Shown piece after piece: positions 8,068 to 17,598 of a stretch of DNA of 56,069 nt. Both the position numbers and the translations under genes were made by a program. The stretch lies in contig CALUMB010000007.1 in assembly GCA_944321645.1 (NCBI GenBank), positions 1-56,069 on the forward strand, written 5' to 3'. Origin of the DNA: an uncultured Prevotella sp. Lineage in GTDB: Bacteria > Bacteroidota > Bacteroidia > Bacteroidales > Bacteroidaceae. The first letter of the stretch is position 1. Every line of letters begins with the position of its first letter. Under the pieces are notes generated by a model that searched no databases, had not been told where the DNA came from, and saw only the letters and a program-made list of their open reading frames with translations.

Positions 8068-8523
8068 ATGGCTAAAAAGATATTCACCACAATCCTCATC
8101 CTCGCGGCCTTCTGCCACGCTGCGGCAGGCCAGGACGCCCTTTTCGACAAATACGCAGGCCGCAAAGGCGTGACCGTGGTCACGGTATCGAAACAAATGC
8201 TCGACATGATGCCCGAACTAAACATGATGCCAACCGACATGGAAGGCGTGGCGGGCAAGCTCGAAAGCCTGCGCGTGCTGAAATGCAACGACAGGAAACT
8301 CTCCGGCGCCATACGCGACGAAGCCATGCAATGTGTCCGGCACGGATTCGAGAAGCTAATCGCGGTTGACAAAGACGGCACACGAAATTCCATTTTCATG
8401 CGCAAGACGGGCAAGGGCAAAAGCGACATGATGGTGGTCGTGTCCGCCGGCAACAACCTCACCGTGGTCTACATGGCCGGCAGCATGACCTTGGAAGACC
8501 TTTCCGGGCTGACAAAAGACTGA
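8068..8523 (+). CDS. DUF4252 domain secreted protein
   Basis: 151 residues. A signal peptide (MAKKIFTTILILAAFCHAAAGQ) is followed by a DUF4252-type domain of alternating short strands ending in MMVVVSAGNNLTVVYMAGSM. There is no lipobox, so it should be periplasmic or surface-released. It is the last gene of the sigma/anti-sigma operon and the intact paralog of the broken gene at 6639. Function of the family is not known. By context it may be part of the envelope response driven by the ECF factor. It ends 45 bp before the convergent fetB. Confidence 0.82.
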   Translation: MAKKIFTTILILAAFCHAAAGQDALFDKYAGRKGVTVVTVSKQMLDMMPELNMMPTDMEGVAGKLESLRVLKCNDRKLSGAIRDEAMQCVRHGFEKLIAVDKDGTRNSIFMRKTGKGKSDMMVVVSAGNNLTVVYMAGSMTLEDLSGLTKD

Positions 8524-8568
8524 CGGGCGTCAAGCGCAAGCCTGCCCGCCGCCCGCCCCACGCCTGCG

Positions 8569-9357
8569 TCACGCCTTGCGCCTCACGCCGCGCAGCCTGC
8601 CGTAGGCGTCGAACGAGCGGCGGTCGGCAAGGTAGAGCACGAGCATGAGCGAAAGCATCGAGGCCGAAAACGTTATTACGGTTATCATCATCTGGTACTT
8701 TATGGCAATGCCCGGCGCCGAGCCGCCGAGTATCTGCCCTATCATGGTGCCGGGCAGCGAGACAATGCCGAGCACGGCCATGTTGGCTATGCACGGGGCG
8801 AACGACTTCTCCACGGCCTGCCGCGCAAACGGCGTTATGGCCTCGGCGTGGGTAGCCCCGTTGCCCAACAGGTAGTAGTAGAGCTGCTGCTCGCGCTGCA
8901 AGCCGTCGTAGAACGCGTTGAGGGCGATCACGTTCACGCTTAGCATATTGCCCATGAGTATGCCCATTATAGGCACGAAATAGCGGGCGTCGAACGGGTG
9001 GCCGAGCCTTAGCACGAACACGAGGAAATACATCCCCACGGCCATGGCCGTGGCCAGCAGGCCGCAGAAGAGCGGCATGGCTATCGTGCGCACGCGCAGC
9101 CCGGTGCGCTTGGTGGCCGTGAACGTGGCCACGAGCACCATGAGCAGCACCCAGACGAAGTTCACCAGGGGGCTGTTCCACTCGAAGAGGTAGCGCAGGT
9201 AAAGCCCAATGAGCAGCAGCTGCACCACCATGCGGGCGGCGGCCAGCAGTGTCGAGCATATAAGCTTGGCCTTGAGCCGGTAGAAGAAATAAACCGGTAT
9301 GGCCAACAGCAGCAGGCCCACGGCCAGGCTCACGTATGAAATGTCGGTAGTTCCCAT
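8569..9357 (-). CDS. fetB: FetB/YbbM-type ABC exporter permease (UPF0014)
   Basis: 262 residues, nearly all membrane, about 7 helices. It shows UPF0014 landmarks: AARMVVQLLLIGLYLRYLF near the N-terminus, MLVATFTATKRTGLR-like ATKRTGLRVR, and PGTMIGQILGGSAPGIAIKY in the second half. In E. coli FetAB is an ABC exporter linked to iron homeostasis and peroxide resistance. It follows the ATPase gene by 44 bp on the same strand. Iron as the substrate is taken from family knowledge; nothing in the sequence fixes the metal. Confidence 0.88.
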   Translation of the reverse strand: MGTTDISYVSLAVGLLLLAIPVYFFYRLKAKLICSTLLAAARMVVQLLLIGLYLRYLFEWNSPLVNFVWVLLMVLVATFTATKRTGLRVRTIAMPLFCGLLATAMAVGMYFLVFVLRLGHPFDARYFVPIMGILMGNMLSVNVIALNAFYDGLQREQQLYYYLLGNGATHAEAITPFARQAVEKSFAPCIANMAVLGIVSLPGTMIGQILGGSAPGIAIKYQMMITVITFSASMLSLMLVLYLADRRSFDAYGRLRGVRRKA

Positions 9358-9401
9358 TCTTTTATAGTTTACGTAGTTGTCAAGTTTCGGCTGCGCCCCG
9401 G

Positions 9402-10031
9402 TCAGCCCAGCCCTATCTCCACCAGTATGTCGCAGCCTTCGGCAAACGCGGCGTCGTGGCTCGCCGCCACCACCGCGCAGCCACTTGAGGCCATGCGCCG
9501 CAGGTAGCCCAGCACCAATGCCGACGAGGCGGCGTCCAAGGCCGACGTAGGCTCGTCAACCACCAGTATCGGCTTGCCGAGCAGCCCGCTCACCGACAGA
9601 GCCACGCGCTGGCGTTCGCCGCCGCTAAGCTCGGCCACCTTCTTGCCGAAAAGCTCCGGCGGCAGCTCCAGCCGCCCCCACTCCGCCATGAGCCTGTCCT
9701 TTGAAAAGGCGCAGCCACGGTTGGCCTTAAGCCCGAAGGGCAGGCGCACCATCTCGCCCACCCACTCCGAGGGCAACAGCAGCTCTTGCGGTATGTATGA
9801 AATGTGCTTCCTGAACTCCTCCGCCGACGACGGGGTGAGCAGCTCGCCGTCTATGCTTATGCTGCCAGCGTCGAGCGGCATGAAGCCCAGCAACGCCCTG
9901 AGCAGCGAGGTCTTGCCGCTGCCAGACGCGCCACGGAGGCACGCCATCTGGCCGCCGGCCACAGTGAACGACAGCCCCTCGAACAGCGTCCGGCCGCCAA
10001 GGCTTATCGATGCGTTTTTTACTTCGAGCAT
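9402..10031 (-). CDS. fetA: FetA/YbbL-type ABC exporter ATPase
   Basis: 209 residues, a compact ABC ATPase. Walker A is GASGSGKTS (about 35-43), the signature is LSGGERQRVALS, and Walker B is ILVVDEPTSALDAA, followed by the switch histidine in AASHDAAF. It is the first gene of a two-gene unit with the UPF0014 permease, which makes the FetA assignment stronger than sequence alone would. A -7 element TAACTTTG lies on the minus strand at 10055-10062, 24 bp before the ATG. Confidence 0.9.
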   Translation of the reverse strand: MLEVKNASISLGGRTLFEGLSFTVAGGQMACLRGASGSGKTSLLRALLGFMPLDAGSISIDGELLTPSSAEEFRKHISYIPQELLLPSEWVGEMVRLPFGLKANRGCAFSKDRLMAEWGRLELPPELFGKKVAELSGGERQRVALSVSGLLGKPILVVDEPTSALDAASSALVLGYLRRMASSGCAVVAASHDAAFAEGCDILVEIGLG

Positions 10032-10054
10032 ATCCGCTTGTTTGTTTCGTCTGG

Positions 10055-10062
10055 CAAAGTTA
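10055..10062 (-). promoter_or_regulatory. -7 element of the fetAB promoter
   Basis: TAACTTTG on the minus strand matches TAnnTTTG, 24 bp before the fetA ATG. The nearest TTTG upstream (10087-10090) is spaced 24 bp, longer than usual, so the -33 part is weak. Confidence 0.5.
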
Positions 10063-10131
10063 CGGAAAATTATTCATTCTGCACTGCAAAAAAACATTAT
10101 TATGCCGCCTTTCCCGTGCAACAACCGCCAT

Positions 10132-10547
10132 CGGAATGTTAAAACGGGGTAGCCCGATGCCGCCCGTTTCAGGCATATCCTGAAAAATTTGCCGCCCCGG
10201 CTGCGTATATCGCGAAGATGGGTGTGCAACCGTAACGCATTGGCTTTACTCGACTTACGGGTTCCAACAACCTAATTGTGCAACAAACTGCCTCCTTTTT
10301 TTGTCAGGAAACAGGCCAAAAACACCGCATTTTTCGATAAAAACGGCTTGCAAAATGTGCCGTTCCGGCTTAAGAAACAGGCCGTTTCGCAACCTAAAAC
10401 GTGCCGTTTCGGTTTGCGAAACGGCCCGTTTTGCAAATCAAGGCCGCCAAAGCCATGATTCTTCGTGGCCGGAATGGCTTTGTCAAAATTATTCGGGTCC
10501 TTTTCGATGTGTTAAATCCGGCAAGGCGATATGCTAAAAAACACAAA
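10132..10547 (+). repeat. Dispersed ~415-bp intergenic element, copy A, with 4 x 22-bp array
   Basis: This fills most of the 660-bp divergent gap between fetA and dnaB, which otherwise holds only the two promoters. Its left part (GGAATGTTAAAAC at 10133, ATATCGCGAAGATGGGTGTG near 10205) aligns with copy D at 39029-39445 and, on the opposite strand, with copy C at 30968-31380. Its right end carries GTGTTAAATCCGGC (10509 on) and GCTAAAAAACA. Inside, 10352-10439 is an array of four 22-bp units. Units 3 and 4 form a hairpin with 15-bp arms, one mismatch and a 7-nt loop (10396-10432). I see no protein with good codon structure here. Confidence 0.8.
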
Positions 10548-10664
10548 AAGCAAACAGCCCCCCGCTATGCGCCGCCCTTTGCGGCAACGCTCCCACAGCC
10601 TCGAAAGAGCATCATCTTAGGCGGCAAATGCAGGACTGAAGGCAGCGGTTTCGCTCTTTTTTTG

Positions 10665-10672
10665 TATTTTTG
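10665..10672 (+). promoter_or_regulatory. -7 element of the dnaB promoter
   Basis: TATTTTTG matches TAnnTTTG and ends 21 bp before the dnaB ATG at 10694. The leader would be short, about 15 nt. It lies in a T-rich run; no clear -33 TTTG was found. Confidence 0.55.
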
Positions 10673-10693
10673 CAGTCTGAAAAACTAACGACA

Positions 10694-12244
<1,551 letters not shown>

Positions 12245-12385
12245 CCCGCAGGCGGCCAAGCCGCACCCGCAGGCCGGCGCGGAGGGTAAGGGCAAAAGCC
12301 AATCTTCATATCCTTGAATCATTAAATCTCGGCTCGCCCGCTTCCTTTTTGTCACGAAAAAGTTGCCGGTCACGATAATTTTCAC

Positions 12386-12393
12386 TAAATTTG
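12386..12393 (+). promoter_or_regulatory. -7 element of the thr operon promoter
   Basis: TAAATTTG matches the consensus. TTGC at 12363-12366, 19 bp upstream, is a partial -33 match. The predicted leader of about 65 nt contains a GC-rich stretch but no convincing threonine-rich leader peptide. Confidence 0.6.
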
Positions 12394-12465
12394 CACGGGT
12401 GTTATAAACAAATGGTAACGCCGCCCGGCCCATAGGGCGCGACAAACAATAAAAGAAAACGACTG

Positions 12466-14895
12466 ATGAAAGTACTGAAATTCGGCGGGACGTCCGTAGG
12501 TTCCGTGGAAAGCATCCTAAGCCTGAAGAGAATCGTAGAGGCCGAAAGCGACAACGTGATAGTGGTGGTGAGCGCACTCGGAGGCATCACCGACAAACTG
12601 ATTGCCACATCGAAGATGGCCGTCGGCGGCGACGAGCGATATGCCGAAGAGATAGACGCCATGGCGCGGCGCCACCACGAGATGGCCGACGCCGTGGTGA
12701 AAGACGAAGCGAAGCACGCGCGGCTTGCCGCCACCATCGACACACTCATCGAACAGCTGCGCTCGATATACTATGGCGTGTTCCTCATACGCGACCTCAG
12801 CCCGAAGACCATGGCGGCAATAGTGAGCTACGGCGAAAGGCTCAGCTCGCAAATCGTGGCCGAGCTGATAGACGGGGCGAAGTGGTACGACTCGCGCACC
12901 TTCGTCAAGACCGAGCACAAGCACGGCAAGCACGTGCTCGACAGCGAGCTGACGCAAAGCCTCGTGCGCAAGGCGTTCGCCATGCTGCCCAAGGTGGCGG
13001 TGGCCCCGGGCTTCATCAGCGCCGACAAGCACTCCGGCGAGACCACCAACCTGGGCCGGGGCGGCAGCGACTACACCGCAGCCATAATAGCAGCCGCGCT
13101 GAACGCCGAGGTGCTTGAAATCTGGACCGACGTGAACGGCTTCATGACGGCCGACCCGAAGGTGATACGCACGGCATACACCATCAGCGAGCTGAGCTAC
13201 GTGGAGGCCATGGAGCTGTGCAACTTCGGCGCGAAGGTAATCTACCCGCCAACGATCTACCCCGTTTGCGTGAAGAACATACCAATAAAAGTGAAGAACA
13301 CGTTCAACCCCGAAGCCCCAGGCACGGTGATAAAGAGCGAAGTGACCAACGACCGCAAGCCCATCAAGGGCATCTCGAGCATCAAAGGCACGACCCTCAT
13401 CACCGTCACGGGCCTCTCGATGGTGGGCGTCATCGGCGTAAACCGGCGCATTTTCACCGCCCTGGCCGACAACGGCATCTCGGTGTTCATGGTGTCGCAG
13501 GCATCGTCGGAAAACTCCACGTCTATCGGCGTGCGCGACGAAGACGCCGCAGAGGCCGTTGACGTGCTGAACAACGAGTTCGCAAAGGAGATAGAGACCG
13601 GCGCGATGTTCCCCATGCACGCCGAGAGCGGGCTGGCCACGATAGCCATCGTGGGCGAGAACATGAAGCACACGCCCGGCATCGCGGGCAAGCTCTTCGG
13701 CACGCTCGGCCGCAGCGGCATAAGCGTGATAGCCTGCGCGCAAGGCGCATCGGAGACGAACATCTCGTTCGTGGTGGAGTCGAGGTCGCTGCGCAAGTCG
13801 CTCAACGTGATACACGACTCGTTCTTCCTTAGCGAGTACAACGTGCTCAACCTCTTCATCTGCGGCATAGGCACCGTGGGCGGCAACCTCATAGAGCAAA
13901 TCCACAGCCAATACGAGGAGCTGAAACGCACGCGCAGGCTGAAGCTCAACGTCGTGGGGATTTCCAACAGCTCCAAGGCCATCTTCTCGCGCGACGGCAT
14001 CGACCTCGCCACCTACAAGGAACAGCTGCGGCAGGCCGCGCCGAGCAACACGCTGCACCTGCGCGACGAGATACTGGGCATGAACATCTTCAACAGCGTG
14101 TTTGTGGACTGCACGGCCAGCGACGACGTGGCAAGCCTCTACCCCACGCTGCTCGAGCACAACGTGTCGGTGGTGGCGGCAAACAAGATTGCGGCATCGA
14201 GCGACTACGACAGCTACCTGCGGCTGAAGGAAACGGCACTGCGCCGGGGGGTGAAATTCCTCTTCGAGACCAACGTCGGGGCCGGGCTGCCCATCATCGG
14301 CACCATCAACGACCTGCGCTCTTCGGGCGACAAGATCCTGAAGATAGAGGCCGTGCTCAGCGGTACGCTCAACTTCATCTTCAACGAGCTTTCGGAGAGC
14401 GTCCCGTTCTCCGAGACGGTGAAGCGGGCCAAGGAGCAAGGCTACAGCGAACCCGACCCGCGCATCGACCTGAGCGGGAAGGACGTGGTGAGGAAGCTTG
14501 TAATACTGACGCGCGAGGCAGGCTACAAGGTTGAGCAGGAAGACGTGGAAAAGCACCTGTTCATACCCGACAGGCTCTTCGGCGGCAGCATAGACGACTT
14601 CTGGCGCGAACTGCCCTCGCTCGACGCGGAGTTTGAGCAGAAGCGCAAGGAGCTGGAAGCCGAGCACAAGCGGTGGCGATTCGTGGCACGCATGGACCGC
14701 GGGCGGACAAGCGTCTCGCTCGAAGCAGTGTCGGCCAACCACCCGTTCTACTCGCTCGAAGGGTCGAACAACATCATACTGCTGACCACGGAGCGGTACC
14801 GCGAATACCCGATGCTCATACAAGGCTACGGGGCCGGGGCCGAAGTGACCGCCGCCGGGGTGTTCGCCAACATCATGTCGATAGCCAACATCTAA
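12466..14895 (+). CDS. thrA: Bifunctional aspartate kinase / homoserine dehydrogenase
   Basis: 809 residues, the usual length of ThrA fusions. The aspartate kinase domain starts at once with VLKFGGTSVGSVESI. Two ACT domains lie in the middle (TVTGLSMVGVIGVNRRIFTA; ATIAIVGENMKHTPGIAGKL). The C-terminal homoserine dehydrogenase opens with the Rossmann motif LFICGIGTVGGNLIEQ (about 460 on). The family signature region FLFETNVGAGLPIIGTINDL and VLSGTLNFIF is intact. It catalyses the first and third steps from aspartate to threonine. First gene of the thr operon, 48 bp before the next gene. ACT domains suggest allosteric feedback by threonine. Confidence 0.96.
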   Translation: MKVLKFGGTSVGSVESILSLKRIVEAESDNVIVVVSALGGITDKLIATSKMAVGGDERYAEEIDAMARRHHEMADAVVKDEAKHARLAATIDTLIEQLRSIYYGVFLIRDLSPKTMAAIVSYGERLSSQIVAELIDGAKWYDSRTFVKTEHKHGKHVLDSELTQSLVRKAFAMLPKVAVAPGFISADKHSGETTNLGRGGSDYTAAIIAAALNAEVLEIWTDVNGFMTADPKVIRTAYTISELSYVEAMELCNFGAKVIYPPTIYPVCVKNIPIKVKNTFNPEAPGTVIKSEVTNDRKPIKGISSIKGTTLITVTGLSMVGVIGVNRRIFTALADNGISVFMVSQASSENSTSIGVRDEDAAEAVDVLNNEFAKEIETGAMFPMHAESGLATIAIVGENMKHTPGIAGKLFGTLGRSGISVIACAQGASETNISFVVESRSLRKSLNVIHDSFFLSEYNVLNLFICGIGTVGGNLIEQIHSQYEELKRTRRLKLNVVGISNSSKAIFSRDGIDLATYKEQLRQAAPSNTLHLRDEILGMNIFNSVFVDCTASDDVASLYPTLLEHNVSVVAANKIAASSDYDSYLRLKETALRRGVKFLFETNVGAGLPIIGTINDLRSSGDKILKIEAVLSGTLNFIFNELSESVPFSETVKRAKEQGYSEPDPRIDLSGKDVVRKLVILTREAGYKVEQEDVEKHLFIPDRLFGGSIDDFWRELPSLDAEFEQKRKELEAEHKRWRFVARMDRGRTSVSLEAVSANHPFYSLEGSNNIILLTTERYREYPMLIQGYGAGAEVTAAGVFANIMSIANI

Positions 14896-14943
14896 GCCGC
14901 ACGGCACGGCTCCCGCATCAGTCAACAAACAGCAAGGCTCTAT

Positions 14944-16173
14944 ATGAAACACATAATAATACTGGGCGACGGTATGGCCGACCACCCCGTGGGGCGGCTC
15001 GGCGGCAAGACGCCGCTCGAATACGCCGACACGCCATACATGGATATGCTCGCACGCAAGGGACGCTGCGGCAGGCTATGCACAATCCCGCAGGGATTCG
15101 CACCCGGAAGCGAGGTGGCCAACACGGCCATCCTCGGCTACGACCTCAACGAGGTGTACGAAGGGCGCGGGCCGCTCGAGGCCGCAAGCATCGGCTACGA
15201 GATGCAACCGGGCGACATGGCCATGAGATGCAACATCGTGACGCTCGACAACGGGGTGATAAAAAACCACCACGGCGGCCACCTGACAACCGAAGAGGGT
15301 GCCAGGCTGATAAAATTCCTTGACGAAAGGCTCGGCAACGAGCGGGTAAGGTTCATCCCAGGAATACAGTACCGCCACCTGCTGGTAATCAAAGACGGCA
15401 ACAAGCACATTGCCTGCGCACCGCCGCACGACCACCCCAACGAGCCGTGGCGCGGCCTGCTCGTGCAGCCCGAGGAGGACAACGACCCGAAGCAAGGCGG
15501 CAGGATGACGCCAGGGGAGACGGCAGACCTCGTGAACAGGCTCATTGCCGAGTCGCAACGGCTGCTCGCCGCCCACCCGTTCAACGCCGGACGCGGCGAA
15601 AAGGCCAACTCGATATGGCCGTGGAGCCCGGGCTACAGGCCGTCGATGCGCCCGCTGCGCGAAATGTTCCCGGCGATAAAAAGCGGCGCGGTAATCTCGG
15701 CCGTAGACCTGATACGCGGCATCGGCCACTACGCCGGGCTGCGCAACATCGTCGTTCCCGGCGCAACGGGGCTGGCCGACACCAACTATGAGGGCAAGGC
15801 CGAAGCGGCCATCGAGGCGCTAAAGGCCGACGACTTCGTGTTCCTGCACCTTGAAGCGAGCGACGAAGCCGGCCACGACGGCGACCTCGCACTTAAAATA
15901 AAGACCATAGAGCATCTCGACCGGCGCATAGTCGAGCCGATATACAACGAGGTGAAGGCTTGGGACGAGCCTGTGTGCATGGCCATAATGCCCGACCACC
16001 CGACCCCGGTGGAAGTGCGCACGCACGTGGACGAGCCTGTGCCGTTCATCATCTACCACAAAGGCATCGAGCCGGACGACGTTTGCGCCTACGACGAAAA
16101 GAGCTGCGTGGGCGGCAGCTACGGCCTGCTGCGCCTCGAAGAGTTCATGGACGAATTTATGGAAATAGAATAA
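14944..16173 (+). CDS. ApgM-family protein, predicted homoserine kinase
   Basis: 409 residues of the alkaline phosphatase superfamily, archaeal-type cofactor-independent phosphoglycerate mutase (ApgM). Metal-site and active-site marks are IILGDGMAD (D9), PGSEVANTAILGYD (catalytic Ser probably S56), HLEASDEAGHDGD and AIMPDHPTPVEVR. It lies exactly between thrA and thrC, where thrB would be, and there is no GHMP-type ThrB in the operon. This family has been proposed, and as I recall shown genetically in Bacteroides, to phosphorylate homoserine. Glycolytic mutase activity is the alternative; position in the operon favours homoserine kinase. Confidence 0.85.
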   Translation: MKHIIILGDGMADHPVGRLGGKTPLEYADTPYMDMLARKGRCGRLCTIPQGFAPGSEVANTAILGYDLNEVYEGRGPLEAASIGYEMQPGDMAMRCNIVTLDNGVIKNHHGGHLTTEEGARLIKFLDERLGNERVRFIPGIQYRHLLVIKDGNKHIACAPPHDHPNEPWRGLLVQPEEDNDPKQGGRMTPGETADLVNRLIAESQRLLAAHPFNAGRGEKANSIWPWSPGYRPSMRPLREMFPAIKSGAVISAVDLIRGIGHYAGLRNIVVPGATGLADTNYEGKAEAAIEALKADDFVFLHLEASDEAGHDGDLALKIKTIEHLDRRIVEPIYNEVKAWDEPVCMAIMPDHPTPVEVRTHVDEPVPFIIYHKGIEPDDVCAYDEKSCVGGSYGLLRLEEFMDEFMEIE

Positions 16174-16184
16174 CGAGAGCCACA

Positions 16185-17486
16185 ATGAGATATTACAGCA
16201 CAAACAAGAAAGCCCGGCCGGCAACGCTCGAAGAGGCCGTGGTGAACGGCCTCGCGCCAGACAGGGGGCTATACATGCCCGAACGCATAGAAAAGCTGCC
16301 CAAAGAGTTTTTCGACGCGATAGACACGATGCCGTTCCAGGACATCGCCTGCGTCGTGGCCGACGCCTTCTTCGGCGAAGACATCGAGAAGGCCGAGCTT
16401 GAAAGCATAGTGAGAGACACACTGTCGTTCGACTGCCCTGTGGTGGAAGTGACGGGCGACATATTCAGCCTCGAACTGTTCCACGGCCCCACGCTCGCCT
16501 TCAAGGACGTAGGGGCGCGCTTCATGGCCAGGCTGCTGCGCCACTTCATAAGCGCGAAGCGTGGCCAGACGGTGAACGTGCTCGTGGCCACGAGCGGCGA
16601 CACCGGCTCTGCCGTGGCCAACGGATTCCTCGGAGTGGACGGCATCCACGTGTACGTGCTCTACCCGAAAGGCAAGGTAAGCAAGATACAGGAGAGCCAG
16701 TTCACCACGCTCGGGCGCAACATCACCGCCATAGAAGTGGACGGCGCGTTCGACGACTGCCAGGCTTTGGTGAAGAACGCCTTCATGGACGCGGAGCTTA
16801 ACCGCCGTATGTACCTCACGTCGGCCAACTCGATAAACGTGGCGAGGTTCCTCCCGCAAGCCTTCTACTACTTCAACGCATACGCGAGGATGAAGGAACG
16901 CGGGCTGGCAGACCGCCTCGTGGTGTGCGTTCCGAGCGGAAACTTCGGCAACATAACCGCCGGACTGTTCGCCCGCGAGATGGGCTTGCCCGTGGAAAGG
17001 TTCATTGCCGCCAACAACGCCAACGACGTTTTCTACGAATACCTCGCCACCGGAGAGTACAACCCGCGCCCAAGCATACAGACGATAGCCAACGCCATGG
17101 ACGTGGGGGCGCCGAGCAACTTCGCAAGGATATACGACCTCTATGGCGGAGACCACGCAAGGATAACGTCGATAGTGGCCGGCGCGACTTACACCGACGC
17201 CCAGATAAGGGAGGCGATGGGCGAGTGCCACGCCAAGACGGGCTACACGTTAGACCCCCACGGAGCCTGCGGATACAGGGCCTTGGCCGAGGGGCTGCGC
17301 CCCGGCGAGACGGGAGTGTTCCTCGAGACGGCCCACCCGGCAAAGTTCAAGGACACCGTGGAGGACGCCATAAAAGCCAGCGTGGACATCCCGGAAAGGC
17401 TGGCAAAGTTCATGTCCGGCAAGAAGCAGTCTGTCGGGCTGTCGAAAGAGTTTGCTGATTTCAAGGCTTTCCTCATGCAGGAGTAA
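16185..17486 (+). CDS. thrC: Threonine synthase
   Basis: 433 residues of PLP fold type II, longer N-terminal threonine synthase class. The N-terminus MRYYSTNKKARPATLEEAV is typical and fixes the start at ATG 16185, 11 bp after the previous gene. The PLP lysine is K107 in GPTLAFKDVGARF. Phosphate-site and cofactor loops appear as VATSGDTGSAVANGFLGVDG and VPSGNFGNITAG. It converts O-phosphohomoserine to threonine and closes the thr operon. A strong stem-loop 10 bp beyond the stop should terminate transcription. Confidence 0.96.
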   Translation: MRYYSTNKKARPATLEEAVVNGLAPDRGLYMPERIEKLPKEFFDAIDTMPFQDIACVVADAFFGEDIEKAELESIVRDTLSFDCPVVEVTGDIFSLELFHGPTLAFKDVGARFMARLLRHFISAKRGQTVNVLVATSGDTGSAVANGFLGVDGIHVYVLYPKGKVSKIQESQFTTLGRNITAIEVDGAFDDCQALVKNAFMDAELNRRMYLTSANSINVARFLPQAFYYFNAYARMKERGLADRLVVCVPSGNFGNITAGLFAREMGLPVERFIAANNANDVFYEYLATGEYNPRPSIQTIANAMDVGAPSNFARIYDLYGGDHARITSIVAGATYTDAQIREAMGECHAKTGYTLDPHGACGYRALAEGLRPGETGVFLETAHPAKFKDTVEDAIKASVDIPERLAKFMSGKKQSVGLSKEFADFKAFLMQE

Positions 17487-17495
17487 GCCACCAAC

Positions 17496-17554
17496 GCCGC
17501 AGCGGCAAAGGCACTGCGCCACCAGCAGGGAGCGACGCCCTTTGCCGCTGCGGC
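17496..17554 (+). terminator. Terminator after thrC
   Basis: A perfect 16-bp inverted repeat (arms 17496-17511 and 17539-17554, starting GCCGCAGCGGC) with a 27-nt loop is followed by ATCTTTAATGTTT. It lies between thrC and the convergent transglycosylase gene, so it may stop both strands. Confidence 0.75.
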
Positions 17555-17598
17555 ATCTTTAATGTTTGCAAAGGCGCCGCCGCTGCCAATTGCGCACG

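Noticed and set aside
10352..10439. CRISPR-like regular spacing in the arrays
   Set aside because: Spacers are only 7 nt, units are themselves palindromic and variable, copy number is fixed at four, and there are no cas genes in the window.
10276..10458. Short open frames across the 22-bp arrays giving similar peptides (also in copies B-E)
   Set aside because: The period of 22 is not a multiple of 3, so units change frame; several frames on both strands stay open at once because the core lacks stop codons. The peptide likeness follows from the DNA repeat.
12412..12435. Possible thr leader peptide MVTPPGP before thrA
   Set aside because: It has only one Thr codon and no convincing terminator / anti-terminator pair follows; too short to support attenuation.
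12517..14985. 822-codon open frame antisense to thrA
   Set aside because: It is the mirror of thrA's codon-position GC bias. The peptide is rich in His, Val, Arg and Ala and has no domain; thrA itself is a clear conserved gene.
14944..16173. Annotation as glycolytic phosphoglycerate mutase only
   Set aside because: Family membership is right but the position between thrA and thrC without thrB makes homoserine kinase the better call.
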